The notes: a model not told the origin generated them from the letters alone. 64,000 nucleotides of DNA from Opitutia bacterium (GCA_016187945.1 JACPIT010000002.1:248001-312000), one strand, 5' to 3'. Positions 25,396-35,124 are shown, counted from the first letter of the stretch. A program made the numbers and translations.

Positions 25396-26730
25396 ATGAA
25401 GCAGCGCACCCTTCTGCGCGAGGTCTCCATCAAGGGCAATGCCCTGCACACTGGAGACGCCGTGCACATGACTTTCAAGCCCGCGCCGACGAACCACGGC
25501 ATCGTGTTCAAGCGGATGGACCTTCACGGCCATCCGGAAATCAAGCCGCGTGTCGACCTCGTCACCGACCTCGTGCGCGCGACGACGATCCAGCAGGGCC
25601 ACGCGAAAATCCACACGGTCGAGCACGTGCTCAGCGCCCTCAGCGGCTGCGGCATCGACAATCTCCTCATCGAAATGGACGCCGGCGAGCCGCCGATCCT
25701 GGACGGCTCCGCCCGCGAGTTCGTGAAGATGGTCCAGCAGGGCGAGCCCGTCGAGCAGGACGCCGACCGCGAATACTTCACCCTCACCGAGCCCATCTCG
25801 GTCTCGCGCGGCAACTCCTCCGTCATCGCGCTGCCCTACGACGGCCTGAAAATTTCCTGCACCAGCGCCGACGATCGCGGCATTCACACCCAGCACCTGT
25901 CGCTCACGATCGATCCCGACGTCTACGTCACGCAGGTCGCCGCGTCGCGCACCTTCACGGTTTACGAGGACATCGAAGGCTTGCTCAAGATGGGCAAGAT
26001 CAAGGGCGGCTCGCTCGATTGCGCCGTCGTGATCAAGGGCGACAAGATCATCTCGAAGGAGCCGCTGCGCTTCGCCGACGAGTTCGTCCGCCACAAGATT
26101 CTCGACATCGTCGGCGACATCACGCTCCTCGGCGTCCCGCTGAAGGCCCACATCGTCGCCACGCGTCCCGGTCACGCGATCAACGCCGAGCTGACGAAGC
26201 TCCTCCTCGAAAAATACGACGCGTGGAAAAAAGGCGGCAAGAAGCCCGCCAAGCCCGCCGCGCCCAAGGCCGAGATCACCACCGAGAGCACGCTCGATAT
26301 CCGCCGCGTGCTCGACACGATCCCGCACCGCTACCCGTTCGTGATGATCGACCGCGTCGTCGAGCTCAGCGACGACACGCTCACCGCGATCAAGAACGTC
26401 ACGATCAACGAGCCGTTTTTCCAAGGCCACTATCCCGGCAACCCGGTCATGCCCGGCGTCCTCCAGATCGAGGCGATGGCGCAGGCCGCCGGCATCCTCC
26501 TCATCCGCCGCACGAGCGGCATCGAGAACAAGACCGCGCTCTTCATGAGCTGCAACGCGGTGAAGTGGCGCAAACCCGTCCGCCCCGGCGATCAGCTCAG
26601 CATCAAGGTGAAGATCACGAAATCGCGCGGCACGATCGCCTGCGCCGAAGGCGAATGCTCCGTCGGAGGCCAGGTTGTCTCGTCGGGCGAACTCATGTTC
26701 GCGCTCGTCGACACCAGCCAGATGGACTGA
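25396..26730 (+). CDS. lpxC/fabZ: Fused LpxC deacetylase and FabZ dehydratase
   Basis: 444 residues. Residues 1-290 are LpxC, the zinc deacetylase committing UDP-3-O-acyl-GlcNAc to lipid A. They show [17 protein letters not shown] (zinc His), [12 protein letters not shown], the His/Asp pair in [14 protein letters not shown] and a His in [10 protein letters not shown]. An Ala/Pro/Lys linker ([10 protein letters not shown]) joins residues from about 300 on, a FabZ hotdog dehydratase acting on 3-hydroxyacyl-ACP: [16 protein letters not shown], then [20 protein letters not shown] with its active-site His and Glu. The fusion is known from Bacteroidetes, Chlorobi and Verrucomicrobia. The start is ATG at 25396; lpxA follows after 3 bases. 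Confidence 0.96.
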   Translation: MKQRTLLREVSIKGNALHTGDAVHMTFKPAPTNHGIVFKRMDLHGHPEIKPRVDLVTDLVRATTIQQGHAKIHTVEHVLSALSGCGIDNLLIEMDAGEPPILDGSAREFVKMVQQGEPVEQDADREYFTLTEPISVSRGNSSVIALPYDGLKISCTSADDRGIHTQHLSLTIDPDVYVTQVAASRTFTVYEDIEGLLKMGKIKGGSLDCAVVIKGDKIISKEPLRFADEFVRHKILDIVGDITLLGVPLKAHIVATRPGHAINAELTKLLLEKYDAWKKGGKKPAKPAAPKAEITTESTLDIRRVLDTIPHRYPFVMIDRVVELSDDTLTAIKNVTINEPFFQGHYPGNPVMPGVLQIEAMAQAAGILLIRRTSGIENKTALFMSCNAVKWRKPVRPGDQLSIKVKITKSRGTIACAEGECSVGGQVVSSGELMFALVDTSQMD

Positions 26731-26733
26731 GCC

Positions 26734-27519
26734 ATGGCGTCGAACATTCATCCGACCGCCATCGTCGAGCCCGGCGCGCAGATCGGCGCCGATGTCACCT
26801 TGGGCGCCTACTCGTTCGTCGGCCGCGAATCCACGATCGGCGACGGCACGATCCTGCACCACCACGCCACCGTCGAAGGCTACACCTTCGTCGGGAAGCA
26901 GTGCGAAATCTACCCGTTCACCTGCATCGGCACCAAGACGCAGGACTTGAAATACAAGGGCGGCCGCCCCGGCACGCGCATCGGCGAACGCAACGTCTTC
27001 CGCGAATACGTCAGCGTCCACGCCGCGACGAACGACGGCGAGTTCACCACCATCGGCCACGACAACCTCCTGCTCGCCTACTGCCACGTCGCGCACGACT
27101 GCCAGATTGGCAATCATCTCATCGCGAGCAACTCCGTCGGCCTCGCCGGCCACGTGATCGTCGACGACCACGTCACGCTCGGCGCGAAGTGCGGCGTGCA
27201 CCAATTCTGCCGCATCGGCGCGCACGTGATGGTCGGCGCGATGTCGAAGGTCGTGCAGGACGTCCCGCCGTTCCTCATCGCCGACGGCAATCCCGCGATC
27301 GCCCGTTCGATCAACAAAATCGGCATGGAGCGTCACGGCTTCACGCCCGAGCGCATGGACGCCGTGAAGCACGCCTTCCGTCTTTTCTACCGCGCCGGCC
27401 ACAACCGCACGCAAGCGCTCGACGCCATGGGTTCGCACGCACTCGCCTCGAGCGAGGAGTTCAAAGCCTTCCTCAAATTCGTGACGTCGAGCGATCGCGG
27501 CCTCGTCGCCGGCCGGTGA
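26734..27519 (+). CDS. lpxA: UDP-N-acetylglucosamine O-acyltransferase
   Basis: 261 residues, first enzyme of lipid A synthesis, a cytoplasmic trimer of left-handed beta-helices. The hexapeptide repeats are visible from residue 5 (IHPTAIVEPGAQIGADVTLG) to about 185. The catalytic His lies in YCHVAHDCQIGNHLIASN. The C-terminal helical part contains IGMERHGFTPERMDAVKHAF, typical of LpxA. It starts 3 bases after lpxC/fabZ, so both enzymes come from one transcript. Together they imply an LPS-bearing outer membrane. Confidence 0.97.
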   Translation: MASNIHPTAIVEPGAQIGADVTLGAYSFVGRESTIGDGTILHHHATVEGYTFVGKQCEIYPFTCIGTKTQDLKYKGGRPGTRIGERNVFREYVSVHAATNDGEFTTIGHDNLLLAYCHVAHDCQIGNHLIASNSVGLAGHVIVDDHVTLGAKCGVHQFCRIGAHVMVGAMSKVVQDVPPFLIADGNPAIARSINKIGMERHGFTPERMDAVKHAFRLFYRAGHNRTQALDAMGSHALASSEEFKAFLKFVTSSDRGLVAGR

Positions 27520-27541
27520 GCCGCCACGCGATCCTTCCGAT

Positions 27542-27617
27542 TGGAGGCGCGGCCATCAGCCCCGCGGGATTACGTGAGCGATGCTCATGCCACGCGGGGC
27601 TGATGGCCCCGCCTCCA
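27542..27617. repeat. REP-like inverted repeat, TGGAGGCGGGGCCATCAGCC family
   Basis: 25-base arms (27542-27566 and 27593-27617) with one mismatch around a 26-base spacer. Each arm starts TGGAGGCG and folds on itself through GGGGC and GCCCC. It begins 23 bases after the lpxA stop. Confidence 0.8.
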
Positions 27618-27716
27618 TGAAGTGCCGTGTCGCGTCGTTCGCGCGCGATTTTTTTCGACAATTCGAGAATCGCGCCGTCGCCGCTTTCAGCTCAGCCGGG
27701 CTCATTTAGAAGACCT

Positions 27717-27845
27717 CCCGCGAATGGCGCGAATTGTCACGAATTCAGAGGGGAATCTCCTCTCCGTCTGCTCAATGGAGCGCACCGATCGATCGACCCG
27801 GAGAGCGACGATTTTTCATTCGCGCGAATTCGCGAAATTCGCGGG
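27717..27845. repeat. AT-richer long inverted repeat between lpxA and the DUF971 gene
   Basis: 28-base arms (27717-27744 and 27818-27845) built on CCCGCGAAT, CGCGAATT and CGCGAAT blocks match at all but about five positions, around a 73-base spacer. The arms are less GC-rich than the flanking genes and do not carry a GTAG head, so this seems a different repeat class. With the element at 27542 it fills most of the 344-bp gap after lpxA; no gene is visible there. Confidence 0.6.
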
Positions 27846-27863
27846 CGCCTGCATGAGTCCGGC

Positions 27864-28169
27864 TCAACTGGCTCCCAGCTCCCGCAGCAACGCGTAGCTG
27901 TAGAGCCCCGTCCGGTGTCCGTCGCTGAAATCGAAACGGATCGCGTAGTTGCCGACCTGCTCCCAGCCGACCACCGCGACGCCGGCGTGGCTCTTCTTCG
28001 CTTCGCCGCCGTATTGGTGGCCGAAAATATCCTGCTCGCCCTTCACCTCGGCGCTCGGCGAGTTCGCGCGCAACTTGTCCGCTGCCAGGTAGCTCTCCGC
28101 GCCGTCGCTCCAGCGGATGGCGATTTCCGAGCCGATGAGTTGCACGTCGAGAGGGCGCAGCGTTTCCAT
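27864..28169 (-). CDS. DUF971-domain protein
   Basis: 101 residues covering one DUF971 domain, also found as the N-terminal domain of gamma-butyrobetaine hydroxylase. The opening METLRPLDVQLIGSEIAIRW followed by SDGAES, and the closing VGNYAIRFDFSDGHRTGLYS followed by YALLREL, are the diagnostic ends. The central part, which in many members carries metal-binding cysteines, lacks them here (KGEQDIFGHQYGGEAKKSHA instead). Free-standing DUF971 proteins have no established activity. It is monocistronic on the minus strand. Confidence 0.85.
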   Translation of the reverse strand: METLRPLDVQLIGSEIAIRWSDGAESYLAADKLRANSPSAEVKGEQDIFGHQYGGEAKKSHAGVAVVGWEQVGNYAIRFDFSDGHRTGLYSYALLRELGAS

Positions 28170-28347
28170 GCGTCGTGAACTAGACGCAGATTCCGCGCGG
28201 AGAAAAGCGCCGAAAATCTCCCGCCGGCGCGCCCGCGCAGGTCATCTCCTACGCACAACTTGCCCGAGCAATCAGGTGGAGCGCCTTGACCTCAACGCGA
28301 TCGGGCGAGAACGCGTGGCGAAGTGCAGCGCCTCGACTTCGCGGCAC

Positions 28348-28410
28348 GGTAGCGCGGTGCTCTAGCCCGCGCTGAGAATCCTCCGACGCGGACTGAAGCA
28401 CCGCGCTACC
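28348..28410. repeat. REP-like inverted repeat, GGTAGCGCGGTGCT family
   Basis: Perfect 14-base outer arms, GGTAGCGCGGTGCT (28348-28361) and its complement (28397-28410), enclose 35 bases that contain a further degenerate match (CCGCGCTGAG / CGACGCGGAC). It has the GTAG head. Confidence 0.75.
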
Positions 28411-28426
28411 CCAAGCCCGGGCCAGT

Positions 28427-28503
28427 TGTAGGAGCGGCTTTACGCCGCGATCGGCTGCGTATCCGGCGCCGCGTTCGTGTCGCGGCGTAAAGCCGCTCCT
28501 GCA
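28427..28503. repeat. REP/BIME-type inverted repeat, TGTAGGAGCGGCTTTA family (copy 3)
   Basis: 24-base arms (28427-28450 and 28480-28503) with one mismatch around a 29-base spacer. It is the same sequence family as the elements at 11657 and 24558. It lies about 50 bases beyond the stop of the minus-strand polymerase gene. Confidence 0.88.
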
Positions 28504-28554
28504 AGTTGCGCGAGCGAAAATGCAGGGGGCGACGCCGGACTGCCGAGCGCAGTC

Positions 28555-29862
28555 TCACCACACCTCCGGCTCCGCCGGCGGCGGGAGCTTCTTCGCCGGT
28601 TTCTTGAGCCGCCCTTCGTAACTGCGATCGATTTCCTCGATCTCCGGCTCCGGAATGCGCGTGAAGGCGATGCGCATCGGCGCATCCTTCGTCGCGCCGT
28701 GCGCGCCGCCGAGGTAGACGGTGTTCTTGCCGAAAACCTTGTTGAGGTGGTCGACGGCCTTGAAAAGTTCGCCGCGCGATTTTTCCGTTTTCTCCTCGAA
28801 GAGGTCGGGCGTGTGCAGCTTCAGATCGATGAGGCGCGTGAGGTGCACGCCGACGCGCAGCGGTTTGAGCCGCGCGAATTTCGCGGGGCGCCGCGCCCAC
28901 AGATCGTTCAGCGCATGCGTGAGCCGCAGCGTGTCCTGCGTCTCGGTCAGCGTCGTTTCCCCGGCCCAGCTCTGGTCGCCGACGTAGTCGACCGACACGC
29001 TGAGCGCACCGGCGTAGAGTTGCGAGTGCCGCAGGCGCATCGCGGCTTTTTGCAGCAGGCGATGCAGCGCGGCGAGAGCGGCATCGGCGTGGCGCCGCTC
29101 GGGCGGCAGCACGTTGCCGTGACCGATCGTTTGCCCTGTCTTCTGCTCGAAGTAGGGCAGATCCTCACCGTGCAGCAGCCTCCAAATCTGCTCGCCGCGC
29201 ACGCCTCCCCACACGCCGCGAAACACGGGAACGTTCGCGGCCCAGAGTTGCTCCATCGTCGTGATGTCGTGTTCGCCGAGGCGGCGTTGGATGTTCGGCC
29301 CGATGCCGGCGATGTCGCCGGGTGCGAGAGGCAGGAGTTTTCCGGGCAGATCTTCATCGTCGAGAATCACGAGCCCGTCCGGCTTCTGCATGTCCGATGC
29401 GACTTTCGCCAGCAGCCATGTCGGCGCGATGCCGATCGAGCTGCGCAGGAGCGGACCGACCTCGCGGGCGATCTTCGTTTTGATTGCGTGCGCGAGTTTC
29501 TCGGCGTCCGCGCGCGAGTTGACGAGACCGGCGACGCACGCGGTGACCTCGTCGATCGATTGCACGGTCAACTCCGGCGTGCACGAGGCGATCGCGTCGC
29601 GCAGGCGGCGATGGTAGTTGATGTAAACCTCCGGCCGCGCCTCGACGATCTCGATGCCCGGACAAATCTGCCGCGCTTCGGCGACGCGTGCGTTGCGTTT
29701 GAGGCCGGCCGCTTTCGCTTCGAGACTCACGGCGACGCAGCCGGTCGTCTCCGCCATCACCGGCACGATGCCCACGGGTTTCCCGCGCAGCTCCGGCCGC
29801 TCCTGCTGCTCGATGGAGGCGAAGAACGAGTTGAAATCGATGGTGAGGTAGCGCAGCGCCAC
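28555..29862 (-). CDS. Y-family DNA polymerase (DinB/UmuC-like)
   Basis: 435 residues of a lesion-bypass polymerase. The palm opens with YLTIDFNSFFASIEQQ (first catalytic Asp) and completes the metal site with VQSIDEVTA (Asp-Glu). Next come SIGIAPTWLLAKVASDMQKP (the conserved SxGIA..LLAK block), then helix-hairpin-helix DIAGIGPNIQRRLGEHDI and a little-finger-like C-terminal domain (LSVSVDYVG, FARLKPLRVGVHLTRL). The last 40 residues are proline/lysine-rich. The start is a GTG at 29862, forced by the closeness of the catalytic Asp to the N-terminus. No RecA, LexA or ImuA gene is adjacent and no LexA-type operator was noticed. Confidence 0.88.
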   Translation of the reverse strand: MALRYLTIDFNSFFASIEQQERPELRGKPVGIVPVMAETTGCVAVSLEAKAAGLKRNARVAEARQICPGIEIVEARPEVYINYHRRLRDAIASCTPELTVQSIDEVTACVAGLVNSRADAEKLAHAIKTKIAREVGPLLRSSIGIAPTWLLAKVASDMQKPDGLVILDDEDLPGKLLPLAPGDIAGIGPNIQRRLGEHDITTMEQLWAANVPVFRGVWGGVRGEQIWRLLHGEDLPYFEQKTGQTIGHGNVLPPERRHADAALAALHRLLQKAAMRLRHSQLYAGALSVSVDYVGDQSWAGETTLTETQDTLRLTHALNDLWARRPAKFARLKPLRVGVHLTRLIDLKLHTPDLFEEKTEKSRGELFKAVDHLNKVFGKNTVYLGGAHGATKDAPMRIAFTRIPEPEIEEIDRSYEGRLKKPAKKLPPPAEPEVW

Positions 29863-29923
29863 GAGGGGAAAATTGCCGCGCGCCGCGCCGAGTCAAAACG
29901 GTAAGCTCGCGGCCGTTCTTGAA

Positions 29924-29986
29924 TAGCCGCGCTTTCGCTGCGCTTGAGCGTGGCGGCCACGTTGTCGCTGCGCTCCAACACGGCTA
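29924..29986. repeat. Imperfect REP-like inverted repeat between polymerase and hybrid kinase genes
   Basis: Arms of about 30 bases (29924-29953 and 29957-29986) start TAGCCG on both sides and end GTGG at the centre. They match partially in between, each with GCTGCGCT-type blocks. It fills most of the gap between the polymerase start and the kinase stop. Weaker than the other pairs. Confidence 0.5.
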
Positions 29987-30031
29987 CGCCTTTCTTGAAA
30001 GTGCTCGCGACCGGCGATCGGCCGCGCGGAA

Positions 30032-31960
30032 TCAATGCGTGAGGCAGTGCGGGGGAGGGAGGACGCTTCTCAAAACGCTCAGCAGGCGCTCGGTGGTCAC
30101 GGGCTTGTGCAGCAGGGCGAGGCGCCCGGGGATTTCCTCCACGCGCGCCTGCAGGTCGATGGCGCCGCTCATGGCGACGATGCGGACGTCGGGATCGATT
30201 TCGCGGAGTTCGGCGATCACTTCCGGGCCTTGCATGGTCGGCATCATGAGATCGGTAATGACGACCGAGATTTCCGAGCGACGCGTGCGGAAGAGGCTGA
30301 GTCCCTCAAGGCCGTCGGCGGCCAGCAGCGGACGATAGCCAAAGTGCTCGAGGACCGGCCCAAGCAATTCGCGGATCGGAGTTTCGTCGTCGATCACGAG
30401 GATTGTTTCGCCGTTGCCGCGAAACAGTTCGGATTTGGCTTCGCCGGTCGCTGCGACCGTGCCCGCTGCGGCCGGTAAGTAGAGGCTGAATTGCGTCCCG
30501 CGCCCGATCTCGCTCTGGACGTCGATGAAGCCGCCGTGGCCTTTGACGATGCCGAGCACGGTGGAGAGTCCGAGTCCGGTGCCTTTGCCGGCGCCCTTGG
30601 TGGTGAAGAAGGGTTCGAAGATGTGGTTCATGACTTCAGGACTCATCCCCGTGCCGGTGTCTTCGACCGTGATCAGCACGTGCGGTCCGGCGCCGGCCTG
30701 CGGGTGGCTGCGGACGATGGCGGCGCCGAGATTGAGGTTGATGGCGCGGATGAGCAACCGGCCGCCGTTGGGCATGGCGTCGCGCGCGTTCACGCAGAGG
30801 TTCATGATCGCCTGGCTCAACTGGGTGCCGTCGGCGATGACCGGTCTGAGATCTTGCGCCACGTCGGTCTCGATGGCGATGGAGCGAGGCAGCGTTTCAC
30901 CGAGCATCAGGGAGACTTCCTTGATGAGGGAGCCGAGCGGGAGTTCGATGCGTTCGCCGGTCGTGCCGCGCGCGAAGGCGAGGATCTGGCGCACGAGACA
31001 GGCGCCGCGCAGCGCGCTGGTCTCGAGGATGCCGGTGATCCGCCGGACTTCCGGATCCGGCACGCGGGCGGCGATCAAGTTCACGGACATCAACACGGGC
31101 GCGAGCACGTTGTTGAGATCGTGGGCGATGCCGCCGGCGAGGATGCCGATGCTTTCGAGGCGCTGGGTGCGCAGGAATTTTCGCTCGAGGAGCCGCTGCT
31201 CCGTCACGTCCGTCGCGATGATCAGGTGCGTCGACGGCTGCCCGGCGGCGTCGCGCAGCAACGTGATGCGGCTGTCGAGGACCAGCATGTCGCCGGTGTG
31301 GTTGGGGAACGTCACTTCGCCGTGCCACTCGTCGCAGGCGAGTGCATCGTGCTGGAAGCCGAAGCCGACCAACTCGTGCTGGCCGAAGGTCTCGAAGAGG
31401 GACGTGCCAACCAACTGCGCGGCGGTCCACCCGAGCACACGCTCGGCGCCGTGGTTGCAATAGACGATGCGGAGCTCGAGATCGGTGGCGACGATCGCGT
31501 CGCGCGCCTGGTTGAGGTATTCGGCCTGCTCGCGGATCAGGGCCTCCGCCTTGCGGCGCTCCCGCTCGATGCGGGCCTCGTGCAGCGCGCGGCGGATCGC
31601 GGGGATGAGGCGCGCCGGCCGGTCTTTGATGACGTAATCGGTCGCGCCGCGCTGGAGCGCGTGGACGGCGTTGTCCTCGCCGAGCGTCCCGGAAAGAAAA
31701 ATGAACGGCACGGCGCGATCGCGCGCGAGTTCGAGCGCGCTGAGGCCGTCGAAGTGCGGCATCGAGAAGTCGGACAGGATCAAGTCGAACTTCCGTTCTT
31801 GCAGTTCGGCCAGGAACGACTCGCGCGACTTCACGCAACGGACGCGGCACGCGGGCCATTCGGCTTGCAGGAGCTGCTGCACCAGTTCGGCGTCGTCGGC
31901 ATTGTCTTCCAAATGCAGGACGTGGAGATCGGCGGTCGCGTTATCGGCGGAGGTATTCAT
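30032..31960 (-). CDS. Hybrid sensor histidine kinase: REC-PAS-HisKA-HATPase-REC
   Basis: 642 residues, no membrane segment, so cytoplasmic. Domains: receiver 1 (about 14-130, Asp64 in DLILSDFSMPHFDG); PAS (about 143-255, QARDAIVATDLELRIVYCNH); HisKA with His280 in GGIAHDLNNVLAPVL; HATPase (DGTQLSQAIMNLCVNARDAM, then TVEDTGTGMSPE and GTGLGLSTVLGIV); and receiver 2 (Asp570 in SVVITDLMMPTMQG, Lys in LLHKPVTTE). The HDLNN type of H box is common in kinases whose C-terminal receiver feeds back on the kinase. The start is ATG at 31960 (MNTSADNATADLHVL). It is divergent from the chemosensory operon across 634 bases, so a functional link is plausible but unproven. Confidence 0.93.
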   Translation of the reverse strand: MNTSADNATADLHVLHLEDNADDAELVQQLLQAEWPACRVRCVKSRESFLAELQERKFDLILSDFSMPHFDGLSALELARDRAVPFIFLSGTLGEDNAVHALQRGATDYVIKDRPARLIPAIRRALHEARIERERRKAEALIREQAEYLNQARDAIVATDLELRIVYCNHGAERVLGWTAAQLVGTSLFETFGQHELVGFGFQHDALACDEWHGEVTFPNHTGDMLVLDSRITLLRDAAGQPSTHLIIATDVTEQRLLERKFLRTQRLESIGILAGGIAHDLNNVLAPVLMSVNLIAARVPDPEVRRITGILETSALRGACLVRQILAFARGTTGERIELPLGSLIKEVSLMLGETLPRSIAIETDVAQDLRPVIADGTQLSQAIMNLCVNARDAMPNGGRLLIRAINLNLGAAIVRSHPQAGAGPHVLITVEDTGTGMSPEVMNHIFEPFFTTKGAGKGTGLGLSTVLGIVKGHGGFIDVQSEIGRGTQFSLYLPAAAGTVAATGEAKSELFRGNGETILVIDDETPIRELLGPVLEHFGYRPLLAADGLEGLSLFRTRRSEISVVITDLMMPTMQGPEVIAELREIDPDVRIVAMSGAIDLQARVEEIPGRLALLHKPVTTERLLSVLRSVLPPPHCLTH

Positions 31961-32594
31961 TGGGAGGGGCGTGGTTGAGGGCTGCCCGCTTGGACGAAGC
32001 GAGACGGCGACGGACACGAAACGAGCGTCGGTCGACGAACCGAATGGCACGTTGTCCGGACGCGTCTCCGCAGCAGACGCGGACGCCGGGCGGTGAAATG
32101 TTGGCCGAGGCAACACATGAAACACGCGCGAGGTCAGGCACCTCACGCACTCGCCGTCTGGCCCGTAACGACGGCGGGACTATCCGCTGCGCGTCTCGTT
32201 TTCACAAGAGCGAACTGCGGGCGGCGCTTCTCTCTTTGTAGTGACGATGCCCGCCGGGCGAAGGTCGCGCGTGCTTCATTGATGGTCGCAGATCGCCGCT
32301 CGCGGGCAGCGAAAACGAGCGGCGTCCCGCTGCGGCGCGATTCGTTTCCAGTGCGGCCGTGGTCGATGTTGTGGGTCGCGGCAGTCGCCGTGAGCAGGTT
32401 GAAATGCCACGCGACGATGGGGCCGAACAGCCTCGTTCACCGGCCAAGATGTCGCTTCGCGAAGCTCGACCGCGCGATCGAAAGAACGCGAGGTGCGAAC
32501 CGTCGGCGGGCAATTTGCAGTTGTCTCGTCGGAGGTGTGCGGTAACTTCCGCGCACACGGGCCAACGTGTGCGGCGATGCCCGCACTTGTGCGG
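31961..32594. other. 634-bp divergent intergenic region
   Basis: It separates the hybrid kinase and the chemosensory operon and must carry both promoters. Several frames are open on both strands but none shows a recognisable domain or a consistent codon pattern, and they overlap one another. No strong hairpin, operator palindrome or sigma-54 box was recognised. Confidence 0.45.
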
Positions 32595-33071
32595 ATGTCT
32601 ATTATCCCCTTGGAATCTCCCGCCGTGTTTCTGGCTGTGCGCACCAGCCACCATCTTTGTGCATTGCCGTTGTCGCATGTCGGCGAAGTGATGCGGCCGT
32701 TGCCGATCGAGCCGCTGGCCGGCGCGCCCACGGGCGTGCGCGGCTTGGCGGTCATCCGGGGACGCGCGACGCCGGTCCTGGACTTGGATCAACTCCTGGC
32801 CGACGGCGCGGCTCCAGCGAGCGACCCGCAACGATACGTGACGCTGAAAGTCGGCAACCGCACCGTGGCGCTGGCGGTGGCGGCTGTGCTGACGGTTCGG
32901 ACGCTGGCGAATTTCTCGTTCGATGCCCTGCCGCCGCTGTGGCGCGGACCGATGTCGCCTGCGGTCGCGGCTCTCGGCGCGGTCGACCGGGAGCTTTTCC
33001 TCGTGTTGGAAACGGCCCGGTTATTGCCGGCCGATGCGGTCGAGCCGAGCGTGCCGGAAGGGAGCGCATGA
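32595..33071 (+). CDS. cheW: CheW-like coupling protein (WspB position)
   Basis: 158 residues of a single CheW domain that links chemoreceptor and CheA kinase. It reads FLAVRTSHHLCALPLSHVGE, GVRGLAVIRGRATPVLDLDQ (the conserved GhhnhRGxhhPVhDL-type strand), and VGNRTVALAVAAVLTVRTLA. It opens an eight-gene run whose members mostly overlap by 4 bases or lie within about 20. The order CheW, CheR, CheW, receptor, CheA, CheB equals WspB-C-D-A-E-F. The start is ATG at 32595 (MSIIPLESPAVFLAV). Codons upstream in the same frame overlap the promoter region and were not used. Confidence 0.88.
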   Translation: MSIIPLESPAVFLAVRTSHHLCALPLSHVGEVMRPLPIEPLAGAPTGVRGLAVIRGRATPVLDLDQLLADGAAPASDPQRYVTLKVGNRTVALAVAAVLTVRTLANFSFDALPPLWRGPMSPAVAALGAVDRELFLVLETARLLPADAVEPSVPEGSA

Positions 33072-34588
33072 TGATCGTGAACGAATCGGAGGTGCTCGAA
33101 TTCCGCACGCTGATCGCGCGGCGGCTCGGCCTTTGGTTCGACGATCACCGCCGCGAGTTCCTCGCCGGCACGTTGCGCGAGCGCGTGAGCGCACGCCGGT
33201 GCGGCAGCGCGGCGAACTATTTCCAGGAGTTGGGCGGAGGCGCGTGGCCGGAAGAATGGGCGATGCTGGCCGTCGCGCTCACGGTGACGGAAACCTATTT
33301 TCTGCGCGGGGCGGAGCACTTCCGGGCGCTGATCGAGACGGCGCTACCCGAGTGCCAGCGGAGCGGCCGGGGGGATCGTCCACTCCGGTTGCTGTCGGCC
33401 GGCTGCGCGTCGGGCGAAGAACCGTTCTCGCTCGCGATCGCGTTGCGGGAGCGTGGGGCGTGGATCGCGCACTCGGTGCAGATCGTCGGCGTCGACGCCA
33501 ACCGCGAGATGCTCGCGAAGGCGCGGCTCGGGCGGTTCAGCGCGTGGTCGTTGCGCGAGACGCCGCCGGCGATCCGCGACCGCTATTTCCGGCCGACGGG
33601 AGCCGACTTCCTCCTCGACGAGGAAATCCGCGGCATGGTGTCGTTCCTCGAACGCAATCTCGCGGCGTCGAACGACGATCTCTGGCCGCCGGCGAGCCTG
33701 GACGTGGTTTTCTGCCGGAACATGCTGATGTATTTCACGCCGGAAGCGGCGGAGGCGTTGATCGCCCGCATCGAGCGCGCGCTCGTGCCGGGAGGTTTTC
33801 TGTTCCTCGGTCATGCCGAGACGTTGCGCGGGCTTTCCACGGGATTTCAGCTCCGCCGCAGCCACGGAGCGTTCTTCTATCAAGTCGGCGAGCCGTCGCG
33901 CGCCGGCGCCGGAGAGCCGGTGTCCCGCGCCGAGCCCTCGGCGCTGGGTTGGTCCGCGCCGGAGCTGGCGCCGCCGGGCGCGAGCTGGGTGGACGAGATC
34001 GGCCGCTCGGCGGAAAAAATCGAAGTGCTGTCCGCCGCCGCCCGTCGGAGGTCCGAACACGAAACGATGGTCGCCGGTGCGGCTGCCGGCGTGTCCGGTT
34101 TCGATCGCGCGCTCGATCTGCACCGGCAGGACCGTTTCGCCGAAGCCCTGGCGCATTTGCAGGCGACGTCGGCCGAGGCCGCGCGCGACGCCGACTTTCA
34201 GGTGTTGCAGGCGGTGCTGCTCGTGAACTGCGGGCGCACCGACGAAGCGGAGGCGCGCTGCCGGCCGTTGTTGAGCCGGCTCGATGCCGCGGCGCACTAC
34301 GTCGTCGCGCTCTGCCGCGAGCACGCGGGCGATTTGGCGGCGGCGTTCGAGCACGCGGAGACGGCGGCGTATCTCGATCCGCAGTTCGCGATGCCGCGGT
34401 TTCTACTCGGGCGGCTCTCCAAGCGCCAGGGGCGCACGCGCGAGACGCTCGGCTATTTCGAGGAGGCGCTGGCGCTGCTCGTGAAGGAAGACCCGACGCG
34501 GCTCCTGCTCTTCGGCGGCGGCTTCACGCGCGAGACTTTGGTTCAGGCGTGCCGCGCGGAAATCCAACGTCTGGGAGGTGGCTCATGA
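33068..34588 (+). CDS. cheR: CheR methyltransferase with C-terminal TPR (WspC-like)
   Basis: 506 residues. The N-terminal alpha domain ([20 protein letters not shown]) and SAM-binding domain are those of CheR, which methylates receptor glutamates. Landmarks are [37 protein letters not shown] (SAM loop), [14 protein letters not shown] and [17 protein letters not shown]. After a linker (about 270-345), residues 345-495 form tetratricopeptide-like helices ([60 protein letters not shown]). CheR-TPR is the hallmark of WspC and other alternative-function chemosensory systems. Its ATG overlaps the cheW stop by 4 bases and its stop overlaps the next cheW start by 4. Confidence 0.94.
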   Translation: MMIVNESEVLEFRTLIARRLGLWFDDHRREFLAGTLRERVSARRCGSAANYFQELGGGAWPEEWAMLAVALTVTETYFLRGAEHFRALIETALPECQRSGRGDRPLRLLSAGCASGEEPFSLAIALRERGAWIAHSVQIVGVDANREMLAKARLGRFSAWSLRETPPAIRDRYFRPTGADFLLDEEIRGMVSFLERNLAASNDDLWPPASLDVVFCRNMLMYFTPEAAEALIARIERALVPGGFLFLGHAETLRGLSTGFQLRRSHGAFFYQVGEPSRAGAGEPVSRAEPSALGWSAPELAPPGASWVDEIGRSAEKIEVLSAAARRRSEHETMVAGAAAGVSGFDRALDLHRQDRFAEALAHLQATSAEAARDADFQVLQAVLLVNCGRTDEAEARCRPLLSRLDAAAHYVVALCREHAGDLAAAFEHAETAAYLDPQFAMPRFLLGRLSKRQGRTRETLGYFEEALALLVKEDPTRLLLFGGGFTRETLVQACRAEIQRLGGGS

Positions 34589-35124
34589 ACGTCGATCGAT
34601 CCGCGAGAATCGCCGGAAAAGTCCGGACGTTGCGCGAGGATTTCGACGCGGCGTTCGCGCGTCCGCCGTCGCCGCCGCCGGCGCCCGCGGCTGCCGTCCT
34701 GCTGCTGCGCGCCGGCCGCGATCTCGTGGCGGTGCGGCGTGCGGGGATGACCGGCCTGGCCCGCGCGGAAAACATCGCACCGACGCCGCCGGGCGCGTCG
34801 GGATTTCTCGGCTTGGTCGGCCTGCGGGGCGCGCTCCATCCGGTCTGGCATCTTGCCACGCTGCTCGGCGGCGAAGCGCCCACCGGCGACCTTTCGCGAG
34901 GCTGGCTCGTGGCGGTGGCGGTGCGGCCGGAGGTGCCGTGCGCGTTCTGGTGCGACGCCTTCGAGCGCATGGTGCTGCGGCCGGAGTCGGAGATCGCGGC
35001 ACCGGTGAGCGGCAAGGCCGTCGTCGCCTGGAACAACCGGTTGATCCCGGTGATCGATCTCATCGCGCTCGGGGCGGCGATTCACGAACACAAAGACACT
35101 TCTCCCCAGAAAACATCGTCATGA
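34585..35124 (+). CDS. cheW: Second CheW-like coupling protein (WspD position)
   Basis: 179 residues. An N-terminal helical extension ([20 protein letters not shown]) and a Pro/Ala linker precede the CheW fold ([55 protein letters not shown]). The extension is what WspD-type CheWs usually have. A good Shine-Dalgarno, GGGAGG, lies 6 bases before the ATG inside the end of cheR. Its stop overlaps the receptor gene start by 4 bases. Confidence 0.86.
   Translation: MNVDRSARIAGKVRTLREDFDAAFARPPSPPPAPAAAVLLLRAGRDLVAVRRAGMTGLARAENIAPTPPGASGFLGLVGLRGALHPVWHLATLLGGEAPTGDLSRGWLVAVAVRPEVPCAFWCDAFERMVLRPESEIAAPVSGKAVVAWNNRLIPVIDLIALGAAIHEHKDTSPQKTSS

Larger units (their letters stand above)
28170..28554. 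other. 385-bp intergenic region holding two inverted repeats
   Basis: Between the DUF971 gene start and the polymerase stop there is no credible gene. The region contains the repeat pairs at 28348-28410 and 28427-28503, only 16 bases apart. The remainder upstream (28170-28340) should contain the DUF971 promoter, but no clear consensus boxes are visible. Confidence 0.5.

Noticed and set aside
24646-27438. One continuous 930-codon minus-strand frame joining efp to the antisense of lpxC/fabZ and lpxA
   Set aside because: Only the last 185 codons match EF-P; an ATG with the family N-terminus exists at 25203. The rest is the shadow of the divergent lipid A genes.
31961-32594. Small genes in the divergent region before the chemosensory operon
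   Set aside because: Several overlapping frames are open on both strands but none has a domain, ribosome site or consistent codon pattern.
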